DNA of 64,000 nucleotides from Alkanindiges hydrocarboniclasticus (GCF_001982605.1 NZ_MLCN01000003.1:62001-126000), one strand, 5' to 3'; positions 1 to 10,621 are shown, counted from the stretch's first letter. The notes: generated from the sequence alone by a model not told the origin. A program made the numbers and translations.

Positions 1-429
1 GTGGGGTATGGCGAAGTGGGCCGCCGCATTGCCAAGTCCTTGCAGGAACAAAATATCCGCGTGGTAATTGCCGAAGAAAACCGGGAGATTGTAGAAAACC
101 TGCGTAACAAAGGCATTGCAGCGGTGTCGGGTAATGCCACTGAGCCTGCGGTACTGATTCAGGCGCATATCATGCATGCGCGGATGCTGGTGGTATCCCC
201 CATGGATATTTTGTATGTGCGGCGCATGGCAGAAATTGCACGCCAGCTTAATCCGGATATTGAAATTATGCTGTGTGCCGAAAACATTGAAGAAGCCCGA
301 GTGCTGGAGCAGGAAAACATTGGCCGTGTGTACTATGCCAAAACTGAAATGGCCAGCAATATGACCCATCATATTCTGGTGCAAATGGGGTTTGATGAAC
401 GTGAACCTGCGTCAAAAGCGGCGCATTAA
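1..429 (+). CDS. C-terminal part of a Kef/YbaL-type cation:proton antiporter (TrkA-N/RCK domain), 5' truncated by the window edge
   Basis: The frame is open from the first base, so this is the end of a longer gene. The visible 142 residues begin in a Rossmann dinucleotide-binding motif (G-Y-G-E-V-G-R at residues 2-8), followed by alternating beta/alpha segments and an acidic residue after the second strand. This is the pattern of the NAD(H)-binding TrkA-N domain at the cytoplasmic C-terminus of KefB/KefC/YbaL monovalent cation:H+ antiporters, where it gates the transport domain. The transport domain itself lies outside the window, so a separate TrkA-type subunit cannot be excluded. A strong hairpin terminator follows about 85 bp downstream. 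Confidence 0.75.
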   Translation: MGYGEVGRRIAKSLQEQNIRVVIAEENREIVENLRNKGIAAVSGNATEPAVLIQAHIMHARMLVVSPMDILYVRRMAEIARQLNPDIEIMLCAENIEEARVLEQENIGRVYYAKTEMASNMTHHILVQMGFDEREPASKAAH

Positions 430-513
430 TACTTCGCGCTGGCCAGTACCACTGTGCTTACAAACCAGCATGATGTTGAACCGTGGCGTTAAACAATTGT
501 TCTAAAACAAGAT

Positions 514-553
514 AAAAAAAGAGCGCTACCCTTGGCAAGTAGCGCTCTTTTTT
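514..553. terminator. Bidirectional rho-independent terminator
   Basis: A perfect 9-bp GC-rich stem (GAGCGCTAC at 521-529 with GTAGCGCTC at 539-547) is flanked by seven A on the left and six T on the right, so it can terminate transcripts on both strands. It sits between the antiporter gene (+) and the small minus-strand gene ending at 683. Confidence 0.9.
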
Positions 554-682
554 CTTAAAAACTTGCTGATTACTTAAAAGCTGATTACTAAAAAAGCGTG
601 TCAATTTTTAGCAGGACACTGAAACAGTCGGCTTTTAACAACTGCACAATGACAAAAGCAGGTGCATGAACGCTTAAGCCCA

Positions 683-964
683 TTAGCTATAGTGTGCAGG
701 CTCGACATCAAACACTTCAGCATGCCAGCGCGCAGACTGTTGTTCCATCATCATGTAGATGGCAGACTGAATCATATGCTGCCCCAGTGCCTGTGCATTG
801 TCACCCAATACAGCCTGTACCTGATCAGAAAACTTGATGCTCACCAGTGGCTCACTGTCGCTACCAGAAGGACGCAATACCAGCTCACCGTTGGCCTGTT
901 GCACCAGTTCCAACACGGTTTCGGTTGATTTCAGTAATTCTTTGATTTTTTCAATTGAAGCCAT
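683..964 (-). CDS. Small conserved hypothetical protein (93 aa)
   Basis: I do not recognise a named family. The protein is short, soluble and mainly helical-looking. It begins M-A-S-I-E-K-I, has a central beta-rich stretch around L-R-P-S-G-S-D, and ends in a helix rich in Met and Gln (about residues 55-80). The start was set at the ATG at 962-964 because GGAG (complement of 971-974) lies 6 nt upstream; a longer frame would need a TTG start at 979. It has no signal peptide or membrane segment. It is probably monocistronic, with the minus-strand gene ending at 1160 lying upstream and the shared bidirectional terminator downstream. Confidence 0.65.
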   Translation of the reverse strand: MASIEKIKELLKSTETVLELVQQANGELVLRPSGSDSEPLVSIKFSDQVQAVLGDNAQALGQHMIQSAIYMMMEQQSARWHAEVFDVEPAHYS

Positions 965-1159
965 TGTCTTCTCCACCAATCCTACAGTCGCGATCAGCTA
1001 TCGCGCTGGTGCGAAACGCCATCAAATAGGCTTCAGGCAATCAGATTGCTACTAAATAATGACAACCCTGAAAACAAATTTGATATCTTTACTTCAATTA
1101 AAATGCGATCAATGACAGCTTTTTTCAAGGGCAATACCGGCCTTTTTATAAAAAAATGG

Positions 1160-1663
1160 CTAAAACTCTACCATTTCATCACGAAAACCTTCAATGAGTT
1201 GCAATAACTCACGATGCCACTCGCGCAAGATCTGCACATCCGGCAGCCACGCCTGCGGGCTTTGGGTTACCTTGATAATCAGCATGGAGGAACTTTCTTC
1301 TTCCGGCGCGGGTGCCGGAGGTTCCGGGGCATACTGGCAAAAGGCATAGGCACGGTTGAGTTCAGCCAGAAAACCTTGCTGCGACAATTGCTCCAGAATG
1401 CTGACTTCGGGTGACACTTGCTCACGTGCCGCCATTTTTTCCTTGATACTCTTTAGGGTTGGTCGTGGATCATCAAGGCGATAATAGCGGGCCAGTTCCT
1501 GCAAAAAAGCCAGTACGGCACCCTGCAAATGAAACACGGCAGATTCCCGCGCACCCTGTGCCTGCTGTACTTTATCCGTTTGCTCCGCCTGCTGGCAGGC
1601 CAGCCGGGCAAAATACAGTTTCTGGTTGGTACGGTCAGCATGGTAACGGGCAACACGTGACAT
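1160..1663 (-). CDS. DUF6586-like conserved protein (167 aa)
   Basis: The N-terminus (R-T-N-Q-K-L-Y-F-A-R-L-A, then E-S-A-V-F-H-L-Q-G-A) resembles the helical DUF6586 family found in Pseudomonas and Acinetobacter, whose function is unknown. The family assignment is from memory and is moderate. The middle of the protein holds a Pro/Glu-rich linker (about residues 110-125) before a C-terminal helical pair. Two ATGs are possible, at 1694-1696 and 1661-1663. The first lies immediately after a TATAAT element on this strand (1700-1705), which would place it at or before the transcription start, so the inner ATG was chosen. No membrane segment is visible. Confidence 0.65.
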   Translation of the reverse strand: MSRVARYHADRTNQKLYFARLACQQAEQTDKVQQAQGARESAVFHLQGAVLAFLQELARYYRLDDPRPTLKSIKEKMAAREQVSPEVSILEQLSQQGFLAELNRAYAFCQYAPEPPAPAPEEESSSMLIIKVTQSPQAWLPDVQILREWHRELLQLIEGFRDEMVEF

Positions 1664-1687
1664 GATTTTTCTCGGGGCTAAATTGGC

Positions 1688-1705
1688 TATAATCATTTTA
1701 TTATA
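1688..1705. promoter_or_regulatory. Divergent promoter region with opposing -10 elements
   Basis: A TATAAT hexamer reads on the plus strand at 1688-1693, towards the nitronate monooxygenase-like gene. A second TATAAT reads on the minus strand at 1700-1705, towards the DUF6586-like gene. Neither has a good -35 hexamer at 17 bp, so the assignment rests on the two perfect -10 matches and their position between divergent genes. Confidence 0.4.
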
Positions 1706-1786
1706 CCGTGACTATCAGTGCTTTTTATTTTTGGCCGGTATTCAATTGTTGATATTTTAGGTTGTTGGTATTTTAGGAAATTAAGC

Positions 1787-2839
1787 ATGCAAACCCGTTT
1801 AACCACGCTTCTGGGCATCCAGTACCCCCTTGTTTTATCAGGCATGAGCTGGATTTCCACACCAGAGCTGGTGGCGGCAGTCAGCAATGCCGGTGGCTTG
1901 GGCATGCTGGCTTTAGGCCCATTAAGCCCTGAGGAAACCCGGGTCGCTATTTTGAAAATCCGCAGCCTGACGGATAAGCCTTTTGGTGTGGGTTGTACCC
2001 TGCTCATGCCCGGCGCCAAGGAAAATGCCGAAGTCGCGCTGGAATTACAGGTGCCCGTCATTAATTTTTCACTGGGTAAGGGTGACTGGCTGATTGAGCG
2101 CTGCCATGCTTACGGCGGCAAGGTCATTGCCACGGTTACCACGGCCAAGCATGCGCTGGCGGCTGAAGCACAGGGCGCAGATGCCATCATGGCCACGGGT
2201 CACGAGGCCGCCGCCCATGGTGGCGATGTGACTTCACTGGTACTGGTGCCGGCACTGGTAGATGCGGTTAAAGTCCCGGTAATTGCTTGTGGCGGTTTTG
2301 CCGATGGACGCGGTTTGCTGGCTGCCTTGGCGCTGGGTGCATCCGGCATTGCCATGGGTTCACGCTTTGCCACCTGTTTTGAAAGTCCGGTACACCAGCA
2401 CACCAAGCAGGCGGTGCTGGACAAGGACCAGCATGCCACCATTTATTCATCCAACTTCGATGGCCTGCCTGCGCGTTACATGCAAACTGCCACAGCCCAG
2501 CGCCTGACACGCAAGCCCATGAATTTTTTTGTAGCGGCGTGGCAAGCCATGCTGGCAGCACGACAGCTTAATATTTCCTTATGGAAAATTATGGCGGGGC
2601 TGGTAGTTGAACCGACCAAGGTTCGCTTGCTGGCCTGCTTTGGGGCAGCTACGCCACGGCTTAAAGCAGCAACTGAACAGGGCGACCTGAAAACTGGTAT
2701 GCAATTTATTGGCCAGTCGCAAGGCCTGATCCACGACATCCCTACCGCGCACATGCTGGTTGAACGCATTATTGACGAAGCCCGCCAGCAAAGCCGTCAG
2801 GTCAATCAGGTTCTGGCGGGTTCTATCACCACCCACTGA
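1787..2839 (+). CDS. Nitronate monooxygenase (2-nitropropane dioxygenase) family FMN enzyme
   Basis: This 350-aa TIM-barrel flavoenzyme is predicted to oxidise alkyl nitronates such as propionate 3-nitronate, using FMN and oxygen. The N-terminus shows the family pattern (L-L-G-I-Q-Y-P-L-V-L-S-G-M, then A-V-S-N-A-G-G-L-G). A central A-T-G-H-E-A-A-A-H-G-G segment corresponds to the family's E-A-G-G-H region, which carries the catalytic His. The phosphate-binding strands A-C-G-G-F-A-D-G-R-G and G-A-S-G-I-A-M-G-S-R-F follow. The ATG at 1787 was preferred over an upstream in-frame ATG because AGGA lies 8 nt before it. Related enoyl-ACP reductase (FabK-type) flavoproteins share these motifs, so the exact substrate is uncertain. 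Confidence 0.8.
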   Translation: MQTRLTTLLGIQYPLVLSGMSWISTPELVAAVSNAGGLGMLALGPLSPEETRVAILKIRSLTDKPFGVGCTLLMPGAKENAEVALELQVPVINFSLGKGDWLIERCHAYGGKVIATVTTAKHALAAEAQGADAIMATGHEAAAHGGDVTSLVLVPALVDAVKVPVIACGGFADGRGLLAALALGASGIAMGSRFATCFESPVHQHTKQAVLDKDQHATIYSSNFDGLPARYMQTATAQRLTRKPMNFFVAAWQAMLAARQLNISLWKIMAGLVVEPTKVRLLACFGAATPRLKAATEQGDLKTGMQFIGQSQGLIHDIPTAHMLVERIIDEARQQSRQVNQVLAGSITTH

Positions 2840-2930
2840 TGCAACCGATTAAAGCAACCGATTGGTTTTTAGTGGTGATTAAGATTCACTGCTCATTACG
2901 CTGAAATTTAAGCACAACCTTTAAGCCCGG

Positions 2931-2969
2931 CAGGATCAGGTAAAAACTAATTTTGCCTGACCCTGTTTT
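2931..2969 (+). terminator. Probable rho-independent terminator
   Basis: A 15-position stem (2931-2945 with 2951-2965) has one A-C mismatch and one G-T wobble around a 5-nt loop, and is followed by TTTT. It lies about 90 bp after the nitronate monooxygenase-like stop codon. Confidence 0.6.
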
Positions 2970-3272
2970 GGCTGAATGGTTCTTTTATTCGCCAGAGGTT
3001 TTTACACGGCTAAAAATCATGAGTATTGTTACAATTTTTACCTGCCGACTAGAAAAGCTCACAATTTAAACAAAAACGCATAACTATAAATTTATCAAAA
3101 TATTGCATGATCAAAGGGTACGACCAACACAACAAGCATGCACAACAAGATTGTCTGTTTAATTTCTGGCGCGCTACCTGAACCTGTGGCGCTTGACAAA
3201 AAATCTGACAAAAGCAGGGTTGGCCAGCATCGCACAATGGCAATTTGGCCGCCTGCAACTGGAGAATAACAA
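2970..3272 (+). other. Non-coding stretch upstream of the OmpA-family gene
   Basis: About 300 bp that is AT-rich in its first half. I see no convincing gene. It presumably carries the promoter of the OmpA-family gene, but no clear -35/-10 pair was found. The GGAG at 3261-3264 is the ribosome binding site for the ATG at 3273. Confidence 0.4.
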
Positions 3273-4823
3273 ATGGCGATTAATCCGATTGACCTGCTTA
3301 GAGAGCAGGTTACCCCGCAAGTGATTCAGCCTGATCCGCTGACCGATGCCAGTCACCACCAATTCAACAGCAAGTCTGCCTTGCTGGATCAGTTTTATCC
3401 TATCCTGCTGGGGGTTTTTGCCTATCACCCCGATGCGTTTAATTTTGCACTGCAACATCCAAACGCCCTGTTTTCCGATATTTTTCCCCAGCAAATCGCC
3501 AATGCGTCTTTTAACCAGTTGCTGGAAGAATTCTCAAGGCACCACAATTTACCAGTAGACACCATTACCCCGTTGCTGGATCGGGCAGTGCCGCTCAGCG
3601 CGCAGGCCTTGCAGGATGATATTGCCCCAGCCAATGTGTTTGATTATTTGCAGACTTACCTCCCCATTATTGTTAGCAGTATTCCGGCATGGTCCATTGC
3701 AGTTCTGGGTAGTCTGGGACTGGCGGGCCTGTTTAAGCCAGAAGCTGATATTCCGGCTGTAGCGCCTGTTTCTGAAATTGAAACCGCACACCACATGCCC
3801 GTTGAAACCGGTGCCAAAACCTTCCGTGACCAGTTGCCATGGTGGCTTGGACTGGCAGCACTATTATTGCTGGCATTGCTGTTGCTGCGCGCCTGCCAGC
3901 GGGAAGAAGTTCCGCCACCTGTAACGACTACAACCACAACGACACCTGTTAATGCTAGCAATAGTGCTTATCCGGCCAGCATTAACCTGACTGTGGGCAG
4001 TAGCAATAACCTGCTGGCCTGTAATGCCAGTGTTGGGGATGCTGGGTTAAACAGTATGCTCAACACTGCAATTGGCAATGTGTTTGGCAGTCAGTATTCT
4101 TGTAATACACTGGTAAATCCGGCCTATAGCAGCACGCTGCCAGCACAGGACAAAATGCAAACCATTTTAAATCTGGTTAAGCCCTACCCCAATGCCAGCC
4201 TGACCTGGACAGGCAATCAACTGGTGATTAATGCACCGGATACGGCCACCATTAACCAATTGGTTGACCAGATCAAGGGCATTGCACCTGAACTTGGCGT
4301 GGCTGCCATCAGCCCACTGGATATTGACCAGTCAGTTAATAGCAGTATTGAAGCGGCACGTAGTGCTTTAAATAGCTTGCCCAATCCAGCACAGGCCGAA
4401 GATGTGGCCCGTGCCCTCAACCTGCAAATTATTAACTTTGCCAGTGATTCTGCGGTTATTCCTGCTCCCAACAAGGCTATTTTGGATATTGCCGCCAACC
4501 TGATGAAGCAGGCACCGGATATTGCCTTAATGGTTGAAGGCTATACCGACTCAACCGGGGATGCGGTTTATAACAAGCGTCTGTCCGAACAACGCGCGCG
4601 TGCCGTGCTGGATTATCTGGTCAGTCAGGGTGTGGCTGCCAGCAAGCTGAGTGCAACCGGTTATGGCCCGGAAAATCCAGTGGCCGACAATGTGACCGAG
4701 CAAGGCAAGTTTCACAACCGCCGGATTGAGTTTCGGGTTATTGATACCCAGACTGGCAATGTAGAGCAGGTCGATGAATCTACCGCAGTTACCTCAACTG
4801 CCGAGCAGGCCAGCATCCCTTAA
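3273..4823 (+). CDS. OmpA-family peptidoglycan-binding protein with an internal membrane anchor
   Basis: 516 aa. There is no signal peptide. About 185 soluble N-terminal residues precede one strong transmembrane segment (about 189-206, W-W-L-G-L-A-A followed by a Leu run) and a Thr-rich linker (T-T-T-T-T-T). A long periplasmic region follows, ending in an OmpA-like domain (about 386-495). This carries the F-A-S-D-S-A-V-I start, the V-E-G-Y-T-D-S-T-G-D strand and the R-L-S-E-Q-R-A-R helix, which bind diaminopimelate in peptidoglycan. The expected topology is N-in/C-out, tethering the inner membrane to the cell wall, as in ArfA-like or MotB-like proteins. The region before the OmpA domain looks BON-like. 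No motor or type VI gene is adjacent, so the role remains general envelope integrity. Confidence 0.75.
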   Translation: MAINPIDLLREQVTPQVIQPDPLTDASHHQFNSKSALLDQFYPILLGVFAYHPDAFNFALQHPNALFSDIFPQQIANASFNQLLEEFSRHHNLPVDTITPLLDRAVPLSAQALQDDIAPANVFDYLQTYLPIIVSSIPAWSIAVLGSLGLAGLFKPEADIPAVAPVSEIETAHHMPVETGAKTFRDQLPWWLGLAALLLLALLLLRACQREEVPPPVTTTTTTTPVNASNSAYPASINLTVGSSNNLLACNASVGDAGLNSMLNTAIGNVFGSQYSCNTLVNPAYSSTLPAQDKMQTILNLVKPYPNASLTWTGNQLVINAPDTATINQLVDQIKGIAPELGVAAISPLDIDQSVNSSIEAARSALNSLPNPAQAEDVARALNLQIINFASDSAVIPAPNKAILDIAANLMKQAPDIALMVEGYTDSTGDAVYNKRLSEQRARAVLDYLVSQGVAASKLSATGYGPENPVADNVTEQGKFHNRRIEFRVIDTQTGNVEQVDESTAVTSTAEQASIP

Positions 4824-4857
4824 ACACCTGCAAGAACTGTCTATGCCCCCTGTTTTT

Positions 4858-4882
4858 AGCGTCACTGTCTTAATGTGGCGCT
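4858..4882 (+). terminator. Possible terminator hairpin after the OmpA-family gene
   Basis: An 8-bp stem (AGCGTCAC with GTGGCGCT, one G-T wobble) around a 9-nt loop, 35 bp after the stop codon. The following tract is AAATATTTTA rather than a pure T run, so termination strength is uncertain. Confidence 0.5.
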
Positions 4883-4970
4883 AAATATTTTACTTCCAAG
4901 CTTGTTGGGCTTTGGCTGACGCGCTTCTACTTTGATTGTCTGGCCGGATTTAATGCCCTTTTCATGGCTT

Positions 4971-4999
4971 AACCCCCTTAAACCGGGGGTTGAGTTTTT
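4971..4999 (+). terminator. Rho-independent terminator upstream of the lipoprotein gene
   Basis: A 7-bp stem (AACCCCC at 4971-4977 with GGGGGTT at 4985-4991) is followed by GAG and TTTTT. It lies only 48 bp before the lipoprotein ATG, so it could also act as an attenuator-like structure in that gene's leader. Confidence 0.6.
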
Positions 5000-5046
5000 A
5001 GCAGGCAAAAATGATGCTAGTCCATAGACTCCTCAGGATTAGCCCC

Positions 5047-6411
5047 ATGAAAACCTCCCTAAAAACACTGGTCATTTGCCTTGGACTTGGCACGCTAGGC
5101 TTAAGTGCCTGTAATAACGATAACAATCAAACTTCCGCTAAACCCAGCCACATCACCTTATCAGGCACGGCAGCAACCGGCGCAGCGCTGAATAATGCCA
5201 GTGTAACTGCAAGCTGTCAGGGTGGAAGCGGCTTTAACCAGCCTGTAAGCACTGACCGCAATGGCAAATGGTCAGGACAGGTGCTGGCTAACAGCTTACC
5301 GTGTGCGCTGCAAGCCAAGACTGCAAATGCCACCTTGCACAGCTACGCCACTACTTCAGGTAATGTCAATATTACCCCGTTGACCGATCTGGCAATTGCA
5401 CTGGCTAGCCGCAAGCACCCGGCTGAATGGTTTAAAAGTAATCAGGCCATTACTGACAGCTCAATCAATGCAGCGATCAATGAACTCAACCAGCAACTGA
5501 CAGGTAAAAACTATAGCCTGCCTGCCAACTTTCATCTCTTTAATACAGTTTTTAATGTTGGTGATGCCTTTGATCAATTGCTGGATGTCTTTCAGGCCAG
5601 CCTAACCGCCAGTAGTGCCAGCATTAAGGATTACAATGCCCTGCTTGAGCTGTTTGCAACCAGTGGAAATGCAGCCCTGCTACCTGTCGCGGCACCTGTG
5701 TTACCACCCAATGTACAAACCTGTGCCAGCAAAAACCTGCCTACCGCGACACTCAGCGCAATTCATGATTATGCTGGTGACTATCAGGACAAAAGCACAC
5801 CAAGCACAGGTGCAACCATATTCAGCTTAAATACCCAGACTGGCAGCCTAACCGCCAACGGCATAAATGCCACCATCAGGCAGGTCTGCGGCCCCAATGT
5901 ACAAAATAACGGAACCAACCATGTTTTATTAACGGATAAAGGCAATATCACATTATTTAAAACCACAGCCGGGAAATACAGTGCGGAAAGTGCTGATTTT
6001 TCAGGTTTTTATGCAGAAAAAACGCTAGCCATTACTGGGTGTGAATCGAATGGCGCCGATGACAAACTGGGCTTTAAGGATGCCCCACAGGATTTTTGCA
6101 GTTTTAGCAAAGCCAGTTCAGTTGCAATCAAGTCGCCGGATATTTACACCTTTTTCAACGCCGACAAGACCCAGAATGTCAAAGTAACTGTCGAAAATAA
6201 TACGGTTAAAAGCATTCAGCTTGAAGACAACAATTATGCCTGGGCTTGTGGTATCGGTACATTGGCGACTTGCAACGGGGTGAACGTTGATCAGCGTAAT
6301 GCCAATTTTATCCAGTTCCCCTTTAACGCTACGGTATTAAGCCCGGTTAATGGCACTCAGCAACCCTTAACCATTAAAAATGGCCTGCTGATTCATATCG
6401 CCAGTCAATAA
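5047..6411 (+). CDS. Secreted lipoprotein of unknown function (454 aa)
   Basis: The N-terminus is a lipoprotein signal: M-K-T, a hydrophobic core, then the lipobox L-S-A-C with the acylated Cys at residue 22, followed by an Asn/Asp-rich stretch (C-N-N-D-N-N) consistent with outer-membrane sorting. The ATG at 5047 was chosen over the upstream ATGs at 5011 and 5014 because AGGA lies 8 nt before it and it places the signal peptide correctly. The mature region starts with an Ig-like carboxypeptidase-regulatory fold pattern (L-S-G-T-A-A-T-G-A-A-L-N-N-A-S-V). The rest is Thr/Asn-rich with scattered Cys residues that may form disulfides. I do not recognise an enzymatic domain. It stands alone between terminators. 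Confidence 0.75.
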   Translation: MKTSLKTLVICLGLGTLGLSACNNDNNQTSAKPSHITLSGTAATGAALNNASVTASCQGGSGFNQPVSTDRNGKWSGQVLANSLPCALQAKTANATLHSYATTSGNVNITPLTDLAIALASRKHPAEWFKSNQAITDSSINAAINELNQQLTGKNYSLPANFHLFNTVFNVGDAFDQLLDVFQASLTASSASIKDYNALLELFATSGNAALLPVAAPVLPPNVQTCASKNLPTATLSAIHDYAGDYQDKSTPSTGATIFSLNTQTGSLTANGINATIRQVCGPNVQNNGTNHVLLTDKGNITLFKTTAGKYSAESADFSGFYAEKTLAITGCESNGADDKLGFKDAPQDFCSFSKASSVAIKSPDIYTFFNADKTQNVKVTVENNTVKSIQLEDNNYAWACGIGTLATCNGVNVDQRNANFIQFPFNATVLSPVNGTQQPLTIKNGLLIHIASQ

Positions 6412-6471
6412 ATCCTACCTGCGTGCGCCAATGGTAAATTAGATTTATTTGGCGTATTTGACGCATTCCAA

Positions 6472-6504
6472 TCAAGGCAGGGCATTAACACTGCCCTGCC
6501 TTGA
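6472..6504. repeat. Perfect 13-bp inverted repeat between convergent genes
   Basis: TCAAGGCAGGGCA at 6472-6484 pairs perfectly with 6492-6504 around a 7-nt loop. It lies between the convergent lipoprotein and hemF genes, where a shared terminator is expected, but neither side has a T tract. Confidence 0.65.
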
Positions 6505-6559
6505 GTCACTGCCTGATGAGCCTGTGCACGCAATCCATTACAATCAGACCCATAACTAG

Positions 6560-7582
<1,023 letters not shown>

Positions 7583-7610
7583 TCATGAGCTGAGCTGCTT
7601 ATCATAACGC

Positions 7611-7635
7611 AATCCCATAAAAAAATTATGGGATT
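7611..7635. repeat. 10-bp inverted repeat between ribA and hemF
   Basis: AATCCCATAA at 7611-7620 pairs with TTATGGGATT at 7626-7635 around an A5 loop. It lies in the leader of hemF on the minus strand. It has no T tract on the transcribed strand, so it is recorded as a hairpin rather than as a proven terminator. Confidence 0.5.
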
Positions 7636-7673
7636 TTGGACTTATTTTTATGTGTCTAGCCCGCGCGCGGTGC

Positions 7674-7726
7674 AAGGCTTCCATGCACTTGGTGGCCGTT
7701 CCAGCTAGCAAGTACATGGAAGCCTT
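7674..7726. repeat. 18-bp inverted repeat overlapping the ribA stop codon
   Basis: The arms at 7674-7691 and 7709-7726 are reverse complements with one mismatch, around a 17-nt loop. The right arm includes bases of the ribA stop codon (7725-7727). No T tract follows on the minus strand, so it resembles an mRNA-end or REP-like hairpin more than a classical terminator. Confidence 0.6.
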
Positions 7727-8345
7727 AAAACAAATGGCGCATCCGCTGTTGCTTGGTGGCCAGATAACCTTCGTTAAACGGATTTTTGCCTACCTGAAGC
7801 GGTACACGCTCTACCACATTAACGCCCAGTTGTTGCAGCGCCTCAACCTTGGCCGGGTTGTTGGTCACCAGTTTTACCTTGCGAATACCCAAATGATCCA
7901 GCATTACCTTGCACATCTCATAGGTCCGGGCGTCGGCAGGCAGGTTCAGCAGCAGGTTGGCATCCACCGTATCATGGCCCTGATCCTGCAAGGCATAGGC
8001 GCGAATCTTGTTGGGCAGGCCAATACCACGCCCTTCCTGACGCAAGTACAGCAACGCCCCCTTACCGGTTTCTTCAATCATTTTTAAGGTCGCGTTCAAC
8101 TGCGGGCCGCAATCGCAACGCAGGGAGGCAAAGGCATCGCCCGTCAGGCATTCAGAATGTAAACGCACCAACACCGCATCAGCCTGCACCCCTATCTGGT
8201 TATGCAGCAGGCCTTTGGAAAGTGCCACATGTTCCTCACCGGTTGCCGGGTCTTCAAATACCGAAATATCAAATTCACCATGCGCCGTCGGGAGTTTAGA
8301 GGTGGCAACAAATTGTATGGGCACTACATTTTCATCCACAAACAT
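7725..8345 (-). CDS. ribA: GTP cyclohydrolase II
   Basis: 206 aa. The enzyme opens the imidazole ring of GTP to start riboflavin synthesis. The zinc site is visible as C66, C77 and C79 in the segment [18 protein letters not shown]. The following R-Q-E-G-R-G-I-G-L motif belongs to the catalytic pocket. No fused RibB domain is present, and the length matches stand-alone RibA. It is transcribed divergently from dxs across a 295-bp intergenic region. No clear Shine-Dalgarno sequence precedes the ATG. Confidence 0.97.
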   Translation of the reverse strand: MFVDENVVPIQFVATSKLPTAHGEFDISVFEDPATGEEHVALSKGLLHNQIGVQADAVLVRLHSECLTGDAFASLRCDCGPQLNATLKMIEETGKGALLYLRQEGRGIGLPNKIRAYALQDQGHDTVDANLLLNLPADARTYEMCKVMLDHLGIRKVKLVTNNPAKVEALQQLGVNVVERVPLQVGKNPFNEGYLATKQQRMRHLF

Positions 8346-8640
8346 TGAAGTGAAGTAGTATAACGAAAATAAGCACCAGATAAACTAACCATCTTATTGT
8401 TCAGTTACGTTTAACAATACAAAATATTCCACCGATTAAATGACAAAATCTGCTAAATTAACAGGCAATTAATGCGAATTCCTGACAACAATACTAGGAC
8501 ATCCATGCAGCAAATGATACGATTTGCGCCTAATATTGCCTATTCGCTTTGCTGATTAAGCTTAGACGCAAGACGCCGATTTTAGTCAATCGACACTCAA
8601 TCCCAGCTGAGGAATGCCAGGCTAGCAGGTATATCGCCAC
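8346..8640. promoter_or_regulatory. Divergent intergenic region between ribA and dxs
   Basis: 295 bp, AT-rich near ribA. It must carry promoters in both directions, but I could not pick a confident -35/-10 pair. I looked for FMN and TPP riboswitch consensus elements and did not find them. Confidence 0.4.
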
Positions 8641-10566
8641 ATGATGTATGACACAATCCCAACCGCTCGTCCCGCTACGCCACTTCTGGATAGTATTGAC
8701 CAGCCCAGCCAGTTAAAGGTGCTCAATACAGCACAATTGCTGCAACTGGCTGATGAATTACGCCTTTATCTTTTATATGCTGCGGGTCAAAGCGGCGGGC
8801 ATTTTGGTGCCAATCTGGGTGTGGTGGAGCTTACCATTGCCCTGCACCATGCGCTGGATACGCCCAAGGACCGTCTGGTCTGGGATGTCGGTCATCAGGC
8901 TTATGCGCACAAGGTGCTGACCGGACGCCGCGAAGCACTGCCTACCATTCGTAGCAAGGACGGGCTGGCAGCCTTTCCAACCCGTGAAGAATCAGCATTT
9001 GACACCTTTGGGGTAGGCCATTCCTCAACCTCCATTTCAGCAGCGCTTGGCATGGCACTGGCGTTGCGCTACCAGAAAGATGACCGCCGGGTGGCCTGTG
9101 TGGTGGGCGACGGTGCAATGACTGCCGGCATGGCCTTTGAAGCCATGAATGATGCCGTACAGCACAAGGCTGATGTGCTGGTGGTGCTTAATGACAACGA
9201 CATGTCCATTTCCGGCAGTGTGGGTGGATTTGCCAAACATCTGGGTGCGCTGTGGAAAAAAGGTCAGTCGGTTTATTTAAGCGATAACGGCGAAGTCTCC
9301 ATTCAGCCGCATCCCAAATGGGCATTTAATCCGCGCGTGAACAGCAATGATTCCGCCGAAAACTTGTTTCATGCCATTGGCTTTGAATATTTTGGCCCGA
9401 TTGATGGCCACAACCTTGAAGAACTCACTCGCATACTGGCCTTGCTTAAAGACCGTAAAGGCCCGCGCCTGTTGCATGTGTATACCACCAAAGGCAAGGG
9501 TTTTATCCCGGCTGAAGCAGACCCGATTGGTTACCATGCCATCAGCAAGCTCAGCAGCAACATCATTAATACTGTTAAAAAACCGGATGAAAGCCCACCG
9601 CTTAAGCCGCAGAAATATGCCGATGTGTTTGGCCAGTTCCTGTGTGATCAGGCTGCGCTGGATGACCGCCTGCTGGCTATTACGCCGGCCATGTGTGAAG
9701 GCTCAGGCATGGTGCAGTTTGCCAGCCAGTATCCCGAACGTTTTTTTGATGTGGCCATTGCCGAACAGCATGCCATCACGCTGGCGGCTGGCATGGCCTG
9801 CGAAGGCTTAAAGCCCGTGGTTGCCATTTATTCAACGTTCCTGCAACGTGGCTATGACCAGCTTATTCATGATGTGGCCCTGCAAAACCTTGATGTGACC
9901 TTTGGCATTGATCGTGCCGGACTGGTGGGTGAAGATGGCCCAACGCATGCCGGGGCGTATGACTATGCCTACATGCGCACTATTCCACATTTGATCCTGA
10001 TGGCGCCAAAAGATGAAAACGAGTGCCGCCAGATGTTGCACACGGCATATCAGTATCCGGGGCCAGCTGCCGTGCGTTATCCACGTGGTACTGGGCCGGG
10101 TAGCCATATTGCCACCGAATTTACCACACTGGAAATTGGCAAGGCTGAAATTCTGGCACAGCATCATGTAGACGCAAGCCAACAGATTGCCCTGCTGGCT
10201 TTTGGCAGTATGGTAACGCCAGCGCTTAAGGCGGCTGAACAACTGGCTAGCCCGCAACTGGGTGTAACGGTGGTCAACATGCGCTTTGTCAAACCACTGG
10301 ATCAGCAATTGCTGGTACGACTGTCCAGTCAGGTGAGTGCATTTGTAACCATTGAGGAACACGCCATTATGGGTGGTGCTGGTAGTGCAGTGAATGAAAG
10401 CCTGCATGAACAGCGTATTCTCAAGCCTGTGCTTAATCTGGGTTTGCCGGATAGCTTTTTGCATCAGGCCACCCATCCGCAAATGCTGGCAGAATGTGGC
10501 CTCAATGCAGATGGCATTACGCGTGATGTCCAGCAGTTTATGAAAAGTCTTGCTGACATAGCGTAG
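8641..10566 (+). CDS. dxs: 1-deoxy-D-xylulose-5-phosphate synthase
   Basis: 641 aa, full length. This thiamine-diphosphate enzyme condenses pyruvate and glyceraldehyde 3-phosphate, the first step of the MEP isoprenoid pathway. The DXS/transketolase blocks are clear: [19 protein letters not shown]; the ThDP motif [15 protein letters not shown]; the pyrimidine-domain [15 protein letters not shown]; and [13 protein letters not shown]. Two adjacent ATGs (8641, 8644) are possible starts; AGG at 8627-8629 is 11-14 nt upstream, slightly far from either. A strong hairpin terminator follows. Confidence 0.97.
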   Translation: MMYDTIPTARPATPLLDSIDQPSQLKVLNTAQLLQLADELRLYLLYAAGQSGGHFGANLGVVELTIALHHALDTPKDRLVWDVGHQAYAHKVLTGRREALPTIRSKDGLAAFPTREESAFDTFGVGHSSTSISAALGMALALRYQKDDRRVACVVGDGAMTAGMAFEAMNDAVQHKADVLVVLNDNDMSISGSVGGFAKHLGALWKKGQSVYLSDNGEVSIQPHPKWAFNPRVNSNDSAENLFHAIGFEYFGPIDGHNLEELTRILALLKDRKGPRLLHVYTTKGKGFIPAEADPIGYHAISKLSSNIINTVKKPDESPPLKPQKYADVFGQFLCDQAALDDRLLAITPAMCEGSGMVQFASQYPERFFDVAIAEQHAITLAAGMACEGLKPVVAIYSTFLQRGYDQLIHDVALQNLDVTFGIDRAGLVGEDGPTHAGAYDYAYMRTIPHLILMAPKDENECRQMLHTAYQYPGPAAVRYPRGTGPGSHIATEFTTLEIGKAEILAQHHVDASQQIALLAFGSMVTPALKAAEQLASPQLGVTVVNMRFVKPLDQQLLVRLSSQVSAFVTIEEHAIMGGAGSAVNESLHEQRILKPVLNLGLPDSFLHQATHPQMLAECGLNADGITRDVQQFMKSLADIA

Positions 10567-10621
10567 CTTCTCATCTGGAATTTAACTCTTTATAGCGCTA
10601 ATTTGCATTAGGTTGATCCAG

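Noticed and set aside
8346-8640. Riboswitch (TPP or FMN) in the ribA-dxs intergenic region
   Set aside because: Searched by eye for the conserved helices and consensus boxes; only a CTGAGG-like fragment near dxs was found, which is not enough.
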